DNA of 64,000 nucleotides. It comes from Rutidosis leptorrhynchoides (lineage: Eukaryota; Streptophyta; Magnoliopsida; Asterales; Asteraceae). Under the pieces are notes generated by a model. That model saw nothing but the letters and a program-made list of their open reading frames with translations. It did not search any database and was not told the DNA's origin. The stretch spans positions 256,356,501 through 256,420,500 of the forward strand of contig NC_092341.1 of assembly GCF_046630445.1 (NCBI RefSeq), in the 5' to 3' direction. A program made the position numbers and the translations under genes. Positions 1-14,952 of this stretch are shown piece after piece (position 1 is the first letter of the stretch; every line of letters begins with the position of its first letter).

Positions 1-1080
1 GATGTGAACCTATAGTTATTAGTTTACATGTTAACAACTTCTGGATATGTTAGTATGTTTAGTTTGAACAAGTTGAGCGGATAACTTATGACTATGAATT
101 TACATGTTAACTTTGTGTGAATCTGTTAACTTGTGCAGTCTGAATGCGCTAATACCATTAAGGATAACAATGTTGATTTGTAATTGTGTCTAAGAGTTAA
201 CATGTTAACATTGTGTACATATGTTAATTTGTGTTTACTGAACGTGTTCATTTGCTGTATTATAAGTTTTTAGTTTAGTTGTTAAATGTAGTGTGTTATG
301 GAAACAAAGAGCTTTATGAAATTAACATTTAAGGTTTTACATATGGTTAAATCTGATGACATGTTATAATGATATTTTGTGCATTGTGTACGTTTTAAGT
401 AGTGTATCTTAAATTGTGTGTTTGTTACATTGATTAACATCAGATATCCCATGTAATCGTGTTAATGGGTTTATGAGTGTACTATGTGTTTATGAGTTTA
501 TTACATTGGGTTTATGATTTTACATGTTAATATTGTGTAATTGTGTTTATTAGTTTACAGGTACATATGTAAAAATTGTGTACTTGCGTAGTCTGAATGT
601 GTGGGATTTTTGCACGTCTGAACATGGTGAATTGTGCAATTGTGTTTATGTGTTTACGAGTTAACATTGTTTGAACATGTTAAGTTGTGTAGCCTGAAAG
701 TGGTCAGGTGATGAATTATGAGTTAGTTTGAGTTTAGTGGTTATTAAATGTTGTGCGAAAATGTGTTAATTTATTTGCGTTGTTCAAGTTTTTTTTTTTA
801 ATCACGTGTGTTAACATCGGATAACTTGTAGATATGTAAAATTGTGTAGTATATTCTTGTTAAGTTGTGTGAATGTTAATGAGGTAACTTGTGCAAGTAT
901 ATGTTTGAGTTAACCTGTTGACTTTGTGTGAATATGTTAACATGTGTGTTCTGCTTGTGTTCATTTGTTTAATTATGAACTTTTGTTAGTTGTTTTGATT
1001 TGTATTGTGAACTGAAAAAAAAAATAACTAAGTTTTTGAGTTAACTATTTATGCTGTGTTTTAACTTATGAGGATGCCTT
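1..1080. repeat. Degenerate T/G-rich tract with recurring TTAAC motifs
   Basis: No gene is visible. The stretch is built from diverged copies of short phrases such as 'acatgttaac', 'tgtgtgaatatgttaa' and 'ttgtgcagtctgaa', recurring every few tens of bases with irregular spacing. It is T-rich and ends in 'ttaattgtag', which resembles a plant 3' splice site and immediately precedes an exon-like segment. It may therefore be intron sequence made of a decayed minisatellite. That is inference; the repetitiveness itself is seen directly. Confidence 0.45.
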
Positions 1081-1089
1081 AATTGTAGG

Positions 1090-1281
1090 TATTCACTTGA
1101 AAAGTACAAAAGACCAAAAGAATAAAAAAAACGTTCATCAAGTTTTGAAGATGAAGATCTTGTTAGTTGTCTAGTAAGAATGAAACAAACTGAAAGCAAG
1201 TGTGAAAGCAAGAAGAAAGATAGTAATGATAAGCTCGATCTGTTTTATGAACTTGTTGAGCAAATGATCTGGTTTCACTAG
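1090..1281 (+). pseudogene. Exon-like coding fragment, unrecognised
   Basis: A 64-codon frame follows a splice-acceptor-like 'ttgtag' and ends at TAG (1279-1281). It has one internal stop (TAA, 1123-1125). After that stop the composition is protein-like and rich in Ser, Lys, Glu and Asp, with a stretch reading FEDEDLVSCLVRM and a C-terminus FYELVEQMIWFH. I do not recognise a family. It could be the last exon of a decayed gene or a chance open frame next to an intron-like tract. The only support is the acceptor-like site plus the non-repetitive, codon-like sequence. Confidence 0.25.
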
Positions 1282-1385
1282 TAAAGTAGTTGTATGCGAT
1301 GCTAATGAAGACAGAACGAACGAACTCACATGTATACAGTTCTTTTATTCGAAATTTAAATTGGTCATTTTAGAAACAATACAAT

Positions 1386-4342
<2,957 letters not shown>

Positions 4343-5060
4343 GCAATAATCATAAGCATGATAAAAAATGGACAAATTTACACATACAAATTGGTCATTT
4401 CAACCACAGTAACAATTCCTACCCAAACAAAGATTAAAAAATGGACAGTTAGACCCATTCATAGAATGTAATAATATTTTGTTCTAGAAGTTCAATGCAT
4501 CAGCAAGTTTAGTTGTATAATTTGTAGAGGAGCACACTTACCCAATTTATGCACAAGAGGTTAATTGTTCACATGTTAAGCTGTATAATTAATCACTCTT
4601 ATTATCCTTAAAAACTTTGTGAATGAAAAAAGAAATTCAATGAATTTTCTTTATGCAACTTTTAGATTGGTCATTTTAGCCACAATACCATAATCATAAG
4701 CAGGATAAAAGGTAGACAAATAGACCCAAACAAATTGGTCATTTAAACGACAATAGAAACCCAGTCCAGAAAAAAGATAAAAAAAAAAAAAAGACAATTT
4801 GACCCATTCCTAGAATTTAATAATATACTTGTTCCAGAATTTCAACACATCAGCAACTTCGACCCGCTGCTCACAATCTGTTGTAGTAGTAATCTAGAAC
4901 CAACCAAGGCATGCACTTGTTTAATTAACCCATGGAAGAACAACCCGTATCTATAACCAATATCTTCTATTGTAGTGCCGTGCTTGACCCAAAAAACAAA
5001 TGCAGTGTATAATAAGACCCATATCAGATACACAACTACAAAGGTGACCCGTTAAATAAT
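4343..5060. repeat. Diverged tandem duplication of a ~350-bp unit
   Basis: Two blocks share order and wording. 'ttggtcattt', 'ataatcataagca' and 'gataaaa' are followed by 'gacccattc...agaat...aataatat...gttc.agaa' and then 'catcagcaa'. The first copy (left edge at about 1365-1380, then 4347-4515) is split by solo LTR G; the second is at about 4667-4860. No coding potential is convincing. It may be intron or downstream sequence of the possible minus-strand gene at 5352-5900. Confidence 0.5.
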
Positions 5061-5351
5061 AGCATACGGGTTGCTGTCAAACTCATTTATAATATAGTAA
5101 TTTAAACAACAATTGAATCATGCACAAAAACAAAAATCAAATAATTAATAGCTGAAAAAATTCTACACGTCACAAACTGAATCAAAGTTGCTGGTTACAT
5201 AAAACATCGTGATTTGGTTGCTGAAAAAAAAAAAATTCTGATGTGTTCACAACATACCATGTAAATTAAAATGTCACTTACTCCACTTCTTTTCAAATTA
5301 TTCTCTTTGAACTTATCGCAGTTGCGTGAGTCGTGTTCTTTCTAAAATTCT

Positions 5352-5900
5352 TCACATTTTTTTTGCATTCTCGAATCTGATGTTTGCGTTTCTTGACATA
5401 CTTTTTCTTCTTGACCACCCAGAACCTAAACCTTTGTTTTTTTTTTATCAGCAACCATTTGGCGTGTCGAATGGAACACTTGAACTAGATGCACCTATTG
5501 ACAGTTTGTAAAACATATGAGTGAAAAAGTATTTGGCCTGTGACATAATCTGTAACAAATTTTTTTTTATAACAAGCGAATATGTAACAACTTAATTACT
5601 GATTGCGAAATTGAAACGGATAATGTTAAGTTTTTAACAAATGGAGAAATTATGGTTTAATTTCATACAGTAAGCAACAATAACAAAAACATAGTGATTG
5701 ACCATAGTCGAATTCATATGATAAATTCAAATATTTCAAAACCAATTACCTTCAATTCGATTAGGGCTCGAAAGTTCATGTAATAACATTAACTGCTTCC
5801 AATTCCTTAGAGCCAAAACCCGCGATTCGTGTGCTTCTCCAACAGTATTTTGGAGATTTTCATTATGCAATTCATGCACTTCAACTTGAAAGTCAGACAT
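5352..5900 (-). CDS. Possible small three-exon gene, unrecognised
   Basis: On the minus strand an ATG at 5900 opens 50 codons (MSDFQVEVHELHNE...) to 5750, followed by a GTAATT donor-like site. A 39-nt segment (5494-5456) is preceded by AATAG and followed by GT. A third segment (5425-5352) is preceded by TTTAG and ends in TGA (5354-5352). All three junctions share the same phase, one base carried over, so a protein of about 87 aa would read through without stops. The composition looks like real protein: polar, then a basic C-terminal part (WSRRKSMSRN). I recognise no domain. Exon 1 is the most convincing. The middle exon is very short and its donor (GTTGCT) is weak. It could equally be a decayed gene fragment. 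Confidence 0.3.
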
Positions 5901-7163
5901 TTGATATTAATAAACAACAATAATAATAATTAGCAATGAAGAATTCAATTGTTGATTGTGAAGATGATACTGATTAAAATTAGTTAATTTTGATATGGGT
6001 GATAATGGTGGCGACATTCATGTTCCATAACTGCATTCCTAAAACTTAGTTTTGTAACTACCGGATGTCATTTGAATTTTAGCGTATATTAAAACTGAAT
6101 TCCAGTATAGACATGTAAAATGTCAACGTAAGTCAACGTCCGAATTTTCTCCCCGAGATTTTTCCGAGATGCCGAGATCTCCCAAAAAATGTCCAAACGA
6201 GATATCCTCGAGATCCGAGTTCTCCAACCTTGGGTATAAGCATGCTAATTACAAACTTTGATATTCTCGAAGCATTCAGATGGAAAGGGAGCTATTCGTT
6301 GACAGGGGACGGATATAAATTGTGGCAAGCAGTTAAATGGGTTGGTAGATACATGATTTGGACCGAAATTTAAAAACACTTTGAGGAAAAGATAACATGA
6401 GTTCGAGCACCATCAACGATATCCAAGTGAATACGTAGGAGTGTATTTCAAGAAGATACAAAGGAGAAAAGATGGACTGGCATGTTTGAATTTCAAATCC
6501 AAGTCTATAGTGCAATGCTAGTCATCAACGTTTAGGTGAGGCCTAGTTCAACTGTATTAAAGTATTAGTTATAATTTGCTTGTGTAGTTATGATCGTGGG
6601 TTTCTATATAGGCATGGTTAACACCTTGTTCCATCCTTGTGATACACTATATATTAACTGCTCGCATATTATGTGAGGAAAAGTAATAATATTTCTTACT
6701 TTCCAGTATATAACATTCCAGTATATTTCCGGACTATATAACATTCCAGTATAATGTGATTTTAAATTTTATTAAAGGTAATAATTTTATAAATAAAAAT
6801 AAAATTAGCAAGAAGCTAATAAATACAACTTTCTTAAAAGATCAATAAACACGAATTTACAATCAACATGTCAGAGCCTAAAAAATCTTACGACTCAATT
6901 CAAAATACACCAACCTTGAAAAGATAGAATAAATATGACAACAAATATACAATCTAAGATTCAAAATAACATTCTTCTCGTATGATTTTATTAGCACATT
7001 AAAAATTTAAATTCTTATAATATCAGTAATGTATAATATGTAATATATTTATGGTCAAATATAGTACACATTAGATAATTTTATATAACAGAAAATATTA
7101 CAACTTTTGTCTCTTATTTAATAGCAATATTAATATTAATATATTATATTATATAATACATAT
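5901..7163. other. AT-rich intergenic DNA
   Basis: No supported gene. 6120-6230 contains a stretch with repeated 'gagat' and 'ccgaga' words. 6275-6530 holds a broken plus-strand frame with protein-like wording (for example WVGRYMIW) and at least two interruptions, possibly an old retroelement remnant but not assignable. A short direct repeat 'tataacattccagtat' occurs twice at 6708-6755. The 5-mer catat (7159-7163) abuts the end of element D. Confidence 0.4.
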
Positions 7164-7289
7164 TGTAAGTAACTAGAAGGAGGGGTGAATAGTTACTTAA
7201 TACGTTTTTAACACTTTTTCGATTGATCACCAAATTCGATTAACTATGATCAACCAATTCAACTCAAACTTGATGTGTATAGTGTATAT
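7164..7289 (-). mobile_element. Element D LTR, left fragment
   Basis: It starts with TGTAAGTAACTAGAAGG in plus orientation and includes 'ggaggggtgaatag'. It ends in the TSD tatat (7285-7289) where element A inserted. The sequence resumes after the second tatat at 37628-37632. Confidence 0.7.
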
Positions 7290-7678
7290 TGATAATGCTA
7301 AAAACGAACATATATTTCATAGCATTATCCCTCAAGAAAGACAAGCTTTTGGTTGCAATTGTTCTATTTACAAGTGATATTCGTTTAAATAATAAAAGGT
7401 GAAGACAAAAGACAGATTCGACGAATTGAAGACACAAATGACCAAAAAGCTCAAAAGTACAAAGTACAATCAAAGTGGTTCAAATTATTGATGAGAAACA
7501 TCTAGAAATTACAATAGTACGAGCCTCGAAATGCAAAGTACAAGATATTAAATAGTATGAAAGGACGTTCGAAAATCCGGAACCGGGACCAGAGTCAACT
7601 CTCAACGCGCGACGCAACGGACTAAAAATTACAAGTCAACTATGCACATAAATATAATATAATATATAAATAATTCTT

Positions 7679-7777
<99 letters not shown>

Positions 7778-9303
7778 TTATTTATTAAAACCGTCAGCAA
7801 ATAAAAAACAAAAGTATGTGAGCTGTAAAAGAAGGCCATGCAATCGCATGGCCAGGAAGACCAAAAACCATGCGATCGCATGGAGCACAGTATCAGCTCA
7901 GGTCCTATAAAGTTTGCGTGTTTTGGTCGAAAATAATACATCTTTTTCTATCCTCTCTCTCTCACGATATATAATTATATTTATATTATAATTTTAATTT
8001 TAATTTAAGATTAATAATAATAAGGGTATGTTAGCGAATGTTGTAAGTGTGTAAGTTGAAATTGTGTCCGTGTAACGCTACGCTATTATTAATCATTATA
8101 AGTTATGTTCAACCTTTTTAAATTAATGTCTCATAGCTAAGTTATTATTATGCTTATTTAAATCGAAGTAATTGTGATGTTGGGCTAAAATATTAAAGAC
8201 GGGGTAATTGGACTTTGTACCATAATTGGGGTTTGGACAAAAGAATGACACTTGTGGAAATTAGACTATGGGCTATTAATGAGCTTTATATTAACTAAAT
8301 GATACCTCGTTAATTTAATATATAGACTTATAATTTGACGTATTTATATATAACCACATACGCTTGACTGGGTACGATGGGCGGGATATCTATAAATACC
8401 AATAATTATTCATTTGACCGGACACGGGGATGGATTAATAATCAATAGACTCGTTGAAACAGGGGTGAATTACATACAAGGGTAATTAGTGTAAAGTAGT
8501 AAAACCTTGGATTACACGCAGTCGATAACCTGGTGTATTCATTAAAACAAAGTATTAAGACCTTGTTACAGTTCGAATCCCCAATTAGTTGGAATATTTG
8601 ACTTCGGGTATAAGGATAATTTGACGAAGACTCTCGCACTTTATATTTATGACTGATGGACTATTATGGATAAAACCGTATGGACATATCGAATAATCCA
8701 GAACAAAGGACAATTAACCCATGGCAATAAACTAAAATCAACACGTTAAACATCATGATTATGGAAGTTTAAATAAGCATAATTCCTTTATTTCATATTT
8801 TATCGCACTTTTATTTACTGTCATTTTATTTATTGCACTTTTAATTATCGTACTTTTTAATTATCTCAATTTTATCGTCATTTTATTTATCGCACTTTAA
8901 TTTATCGTTATTTACTTTACGCTTTAAATTAAGTTATATTTATTTTTAATATTTTACATTAGGTCTTAACTGCGACTAAAGTTTTAAAATCGACAAACCG
9001 GTCATTAAACGGTAAAATCCCCCTTTTATAATAATAATACTACTTATATTTATATATATATATTTATATACAAATTTAGTTTTAAAAATATAGCGTTAAA
9101 CTTGGCTAGATCCCTGTGAAACGAACCGGACTTACTAAAAACTACACTACTGTACGATTAGGTACACTGCCTATAAGTGTTGTAGCAAGGTTTAGGTATA
9201 TCCACTCTATAAATAAATAAATAATTTGTGTAAAATTGTATCGTATTTAATAGTATTTCCTAGTAAAAATATAGCTATTTCGTATACGCTGCTGCACACA
9301 TCA
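7290..9303 (+). repeat. Element A 5' LTR
   Basis: 2014 bp, from TGATAATGCTAAAA to GCACACATCA, matching 35085-37103 with scattered substitutions and small indels. One example is a 'attgttaac' insertion present only in the right copy. It contains an (AT)n tract at 7683-7772 and two adjacent palindromes built on CATGCGATCGCATG (7834-7853 and 7868-7883). Confidence 0.92.
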
Positions 9304-9311
9304 AGTATTTT

Positions 9312-9329
9312 TGGCGCCGCTGTCGGGGA
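9312..9329 (+). other. Element A primer-binding site (tRNA-Asp type)
   Basis: TGGCGCCGCTGTCGGGGA lies 8 nt after the LTR end. It matches the PBS usual for Athila elements, complementary to the 3' end of plant tRNA-Asp (TGGCGCCGTTGCCGGGGA), with two mismatches. Confidence 0.85.
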
Positions 9330-10631
9330 CAAAACAACGCCGAAAGCGAAACGCCATATAAAAAAAAGATTTTTTTTGTTTCTTTTTGTAAAAATACGTT
9401 TTAAATATTAAAAATACAAAAATATAAAAAGAAAAACAAAAAATATATAATTTTAAGAGTTGTTCAAAATATATAAAATTATAAAGTATTTTTATTTCTA
9501 TTTTAGTTTTTAAAAATATAAGTTTTATTTAATTTATATAAATATTTTATATAAATATAAAAACAGAAAAAAATAAAATAAATAAATACAAAAAGTATTT
9601 GGGCTACACTGTAGCAGCCTAATTTGTGATCTGTATATCTGGGCCATGCGACCGCATGAATCCGTAGGCTAAAAATCATGCGACCGCATGAGACGATCTG
9701 ACACGTCTGATACATCTGTCGACAGCATTAATTACGGAGTATTAATAATTATTATTATTATAAACCCTAATTAGGGTTAATTATAATATTAATTAGTTTA
9801 GTTTTTAGTTTTAATTTGTAATTTAAGTTATAATTATTTTTAATAATTAATAAATTAATACTTTTATAAAATAAATAATATAAAAATAATATTTTTATAA
9901 AAAATTGTATTTTTAATAACTTTATTTTTATTTTTATATTTTTGTATCTTTTTAATTAGTTTAATTCGCAATTTATATGTTTTTCGTTCGTAATTAGTTT
10001 TAAGTGTAGTATTTTGCCGTAGTTATTTTTATTTCTAAACTTTTAGGCTTTGCCGTAAAATCCCTTAAGTGCTTTTTCTTTAGACTAAAATTTAGATGCT
10101 CTAGAATTTTACGACATCGATTATCGCTTAAATATTTAATAAATTTTGGTACTTTTTAAGTTATTGCCGTTTTAGATATAGAATTCCTTTAAGCTTTAAT
10201 ACCTTTAGACGCAAGTTTTAATATTTAGTTTTTAGAATTCTAAGTTTCGACGCTTTATTTTCTTATTTTTATTTTTCGACCTTTTGTTTTTCGACGCTTA
10301 TTTTTTTCGACCTTTTATTTTTGGACGCACTCTTTTTCTTTCTTATTTCTCGACGCTCTAGTTTTTAGGACATAGAATTTTCTATTTCTTCTCTAAAATT
10401 TCAAAATGAAAAAAAATTATTTTAAGTGGTTAAGTTGATAGACATCCAAAATTTTCTGGTTCGTAGTAATAGTTGGATTTTTTAGTGGCGAGTTGTGGGC
10501 TTCCGATTTAAAGGGTCCTAGCTACCTGCTGCATCTATTGGCTATTCGAAACGTGGACAAAATCAGAGAAGTCTATTAATTTGATAGCTTATATAATTTT
10601 TATCTTTTATAACTAATAGGATATTCAGTGA
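9330..10631 (+). other. Element A untranslated leader
   Basis: A/T-rich leader between PBS and gag with no convincing ORF. It includes two copies of the near-palindrome CATGCGACCGCATG (9645-9658 and 9677-9690) that echo the LTR palindromes, and T-rich 'cgacgctt...ttttcgacc' repeats at about 10240-10350. Confidence 0.6.
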
Positions 10632-11975
10632 ATGCACCGAGCAAAACGTTCACCACCTTTCATACGTTCACCACCTGTAACTCGATCAAGACATCTAGCC
10701 AACATTGTCGCCGTTGATTTTTCTTTAGAATCGTCATCTAGTCAACCAAGTACTCCAATTCAAATTTTCGATAATCCATTTTTTGAACCCGACCTCACAA
10801 TTGAGAATCTGAAGGATATTCAGGGACAATTCAGAGATCCTGAACTACCAATCATTCCTCCTGAACCACAAATCACTCATCCAGAGATTGTCGAGGAAGA
10901 AACCATTAAGTCAGAATCCCTTAGCGATTCAGATTCAACAAATTCAATCATGGAAAATCTGGAACCTCTAAGTATGAAAGACCGAATAAGAGCTAAACGC
11001 ACTGGCCAAGGTCACGCAATTACTCAACCAGACATTAATGCGCCAGATTATGAAATCAATGGACAAATCCTACACATGGTAAATAATCAATGCCAATTTA
11101 GTGGTGCACCGAAGGAAGATCCAAATGAACATCTTCGTACCTTTAATAGGATCTGTACTCTATTTAAAATTAGAGAAGTGGAGGATGAACAGATATATCT
11201 CATGTTATTTCCCTGGACTTTAAAGGGAGAAGCCAAAGATTGGTTAGAATCGTTACCTGAAGGGGCGATTGATACATGGGATGTCTTAGTTGAAAAATTT
11301 CTTAAACAATTCTTTTCGGCATCTAAAGCCGTGAGACTTCAAGGAGAAATTGTTACGTTCACGCAAAAGCCAAATGAAACTCTATATGAAGCATGGACAA
11401 GATTTGAAAAATTGTTAAGAGGATGTCCGCAACATAGTTTAGACACTTATCAAATAGTACAAATATTCTACCAAGGATGCGACATCACTACACGAAAAGA
11501 CATCGATATAGCAGCTGGTGGTTCCATTATGAAGAAAACCGCAACTGAAGTTTACAAAATTATTGATAACACTGCTTCCCACTCACATGAGTGGCATCAA
11601 GAAAAAGATATCGTTAGATCATCTAAAGCAGCTAGAGCCGATTCTAGCCATGACTTTGATTCTATTTCCGCAAAGATAGATGCTGTCGAGAGACGAATGG
11701 AAAAGATGACTAAAGATATTCACTCAATACGAATTAGTTGTGAGCAGTGTGGAGGACCACATTTGACAAAAGATTGTCTCAGTATTGAACAAACAATGGA
11801 ACAAAGAGAGAATGTTTCATACATGAACCAAAGACCTGGAAATAATTATCAGAATAATTATCAACCGCCAAGACCAATCTACAATCAAAACCAGAATTAT
11901 AATCGAAATATTCCATACAACAACCAACAAGGTCCTAGCAATCAACAAGTATCCAATAATACTTACAACCAGTAA
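10632..11975 (+). pseudogene. Element A gag, truncated by TAA
   Basis: 447 codons from MHRAKRSPPFIRS to TAA (11973-11975). Residues about 150-310 form the retrotransposon gag core, with recognisable wording FPWTLKGEAKDWLESLP, WDVLVEKFLKQFF and FEKLLRGCPQH, typical of Athila Gag, the structural protein of the virus-like particle. A single partial zinc-knuckle-like motif CEQCGGPHLTKDC follows at about 371-383. The C-terminus is Asn/Gln/Tyr-rich. The same frame continues past the stop (11976-12218) and is cut by element B. Downstream it resumes at 23561 in register, so gag and pol were a single frame. Confidence 0.85.
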
Positions 11976-12218
11976 AGACCTATTTTTCAAAATAAACCAC
12001 CACAAACCGATGATAAAAAGCCAAATTTAGAAGATATGATGTCGAAGCTAGTTGAATCTCAAACGCAATTTTTCACGTCTCAGAAACAAACGAATGAACA
12101 AAATGCTCAAGCATTTAGAAATCAACAAGCTTCTATTCAAAATTTGGAACAAGAAGTAAGTAACCTAGCAAGGTTGATAGGTGAAAGAAAATCGGGAAGT
12201 CTACCTAGTGATACAAAT

Positions 12219-14915
12219 TGTGACGCCCCGTACTAAATCATCATGTACGGACCATCAACAACAGGATCATTACAAGGTTAAGTACTATATGCGTTTTCAA
12301 AATAGAGTTTACATTCATAAATAAAAGTGATGTCATAACATACATCAATTGTTTTACAAATCCAAAGTATGCTTCGCTAAGTAGAAGCATTAAATAAGTG
12401 TACGTGACCATAATGGTCGTTACATAACATAAGTTCATAAGTAAAAAGTTTGAATGCAACATAAGTAGTCATGCGATAACAACTCTAGGCAGCGGGTTCT
12501 ACAGCACGACTAGTAAGATAGCAGAAGCGACTTCAAGCACCTGAGAAAATACATGCTTAAAAAGGTCAACACAAAGGTTGGTGAGCTATAGTTTAAGTAT
12601 AACAGTAATGTAAGTAGGCCACGAGATTTCAGTGCTACAACGAGCGTTTCAAAAGTATGTAAAAGTATATGCTTAACCGTGGGCACCCGGTAACTAACTT
12701 AACGTTTAATGTACCCCCTTAAAGTGCACTTGGCAAGTGCGTATAACCTCGAAGTATTAAACACTCGTTAAATGCTAGCGCTACTAGCCCGAGTGGGGAT
12801 GTCAAACCCTATGGATCCATATCTAAGATTCGCGTTCACCGGTTCATAAACCAATGATTAAACGTTACCGAGCTAAAGGGAATGTTTCTGCCGTTATATA
12901 ACCCACACATATATAAGTTTAAGTACTCGTGCCTAGTATGTAAAACATAAAATCCGCATGTATTCTCAGTTCCCAAAATGTTAAAGTAAAAAGGGAATGC
13001 TATAACTCACAATGATTAGTAGTAATGGTAAGGTAGTAGTCGGAAAGTGGTGTGCAAGTAACGGTCCAATCGTCCTCAACCTAAGTCAAATAGCACTAAG
13101 TCAATAAGTCGTCTCAAAAGGTTTACAAGTACGTAATTAAGGTCATAAGGGTCATCATCAATCATCATTAAATAAAAGGTAACAAGTAAGACTCGTTTAT
13201 GAAAGTCGTTTTAAACAAAGGCTGACTTCGGTCAGTCACCACGGCCTCTACCCTTACTGAATTAAGGTGAGACCAGTGGTCATGGCTCCGTCTATGAGTC
13301 CCTTAAGTGTGGTAAAATTTACAGAAGCAAACTCGTCTTGGTTTGACCGTGGCGACGGTCTAAGTGCGAGTAGGTCAGAAATTTCTGCACAACGTTAAAG
13401 GACATGGTAACGATCGGAGGGCCGTAAATCCTAAACCGTAACTCGGATTAAGACGAGTCCTATATGAAAAGTTATCTACTCGAAAAGTTCTATCTAAAAA
13501 TCAAGGTTAGAACAGCCCAGGTCTACTGGTCTGTTCCAGAAGCAGTAGGTCAGAAACATTTGGACAGAAACAGTAAGTTTTGAAGAGTTCCGGTTGTCTC
13601 GGTGCTTGATGTTCATCACGGTTCTCATCCTTGATGCGTATAGCTTCAAGTGTACAACTCGTTGATGTGTTAACATCATCTTGACCAAGGTTTGTCCATC
13701 ATAACTCAAGTGCAAGTGTTGTAAGTGTTTGATGAACCAAGGTTACATGTAAGTTTATGAACAAGTTCATGAACACTAAGAAAGATCACAACCAAGTGTT
13801 GGATCCATGATACTTGCACCAAAGTGTAAGCTCTTGTTGGCTTCATGTCCTTGTTCAAATGTGTAGTAAGCAACTAATCAATAAGAAATAAAGAAAATGA
13901 ATGATAAGCCTAAACCGACCATGAAGGTGGTATTCTAGTAACATACAACAAACAAGAACACAAGTAACAATTATAAAGATTATAAACTTTAAATCTTTTG
14001 AAACAAAATATGTAGAACATAACTAGATAGATTATGTTCTTGATGTTCTTGTCATAACAAGATAAAGATGAAGAATCAAAACTAGAAAGTTTGATCTTGT
14101 AACTTAGTAAATAAAGACAAGTAAGTAAGTAAATAATAACTAGTAACTAACAAGTAATCAAAGACAAGTAACTTAAGATGATGATGATTATGTTCATGTA
14201 GAAATCAGTTTTTACCAACAAAGAAAAGAAGAAAAGAAGTTGTTACTTACAAGAAAGAAAGAAGAACTTGAGAGGAAAAGAGAGAAGAAAATTGCAAGTA
14301 AAGTGTGTGTGTGTTTGAATGAGAGATACAAGGAATGAAGTAATGAATAAATGAAAGCATAAGACCTCTCTAAAGGCCTCCAATTTTCGGCCAGCTGCAG
14401 CAAAATAGGGGGAAGAGGTTTGTTTTGTGGTTACTAAGGTGTTAAAGCTTCAAAAGTTGGTTAAAGAGTGGTTATACATGGGGATTATGGCATGACTAGA
14501 TTCCAAATGTTCAAACCAACTAGTTACAAGTCCTAAGTAATACTTACACTTTGAAAGAGTGGGCTAAAGGTCCATTAATAAATGTAGGGTGGGCTTGTGA
14601 GTCTTATTCAAGAGTCCATTACACTAATTAAAGCCCAAGTTGCAAATAATCCAAATAAGTTCAACTTAAGCCCAAGTAATTAACCTATCACATTAGTTAA
14701 TTAAAATGATTAATAAAATTAATCATGAATGTAAATAATATCTTAAAATATTATTCGTGCAAGTTCCGGGTGTCACAAAGACGTTTCGGGCATTTAAAGT
14801 TCAAGTACGGGCAATTAAAGCAACATGTAAATGTAATAACATACATTCGTTAAATCAAGCGTATTAATAATAATAATTATTAATAAATAACGTTGGTAAA
14901 ACCAGGGTCGTTACA
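12219..14915 (-). repeat. Element B 3' LTR
   Basis: 2697-bp terminal repeat, apparently identical to 20859-23555. It contains LTR blocks shared with C, E, F and G, including a minus-strand CTCAG|GT site at 12539-12543. Short open frames inside it occur identically in both LTRs and show no domain. Confidence 0.95.
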
Positions 14916-14952
14916 TTACCCACCTGTTAAAGAAAATTTCGTCCCGAAATTT
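14916..14952 (-). promoter_or_regulatory. Element B polypurine tract and terminal hairpin
   Basis: On the minus strand the PPT-like AACAGGTGGGTAA (14928-14916) directly abuts the 3' LTR. Six bases upstream is a perfect 8-bp inverted repeat AAATTTCG-gga-CGAAATTT (14952-14934), whose outer arm overlaps the gag-pol stop codon. The same layout is seen in C and E. Confidence 0.7.

Noticed and set aside
6275..6530. Possible LINE reverse-transcriptase fragment
   Set aside because: Only short protein-like phrases with interruptions; no catalytic motif visible, so the family cannot be supported.
7636..7941. 101-codon minus-strand frame
   Set aside because: It spans the (AT)n tract of the Athila LTR; the same low-complexity frame recurs in the other LTR.
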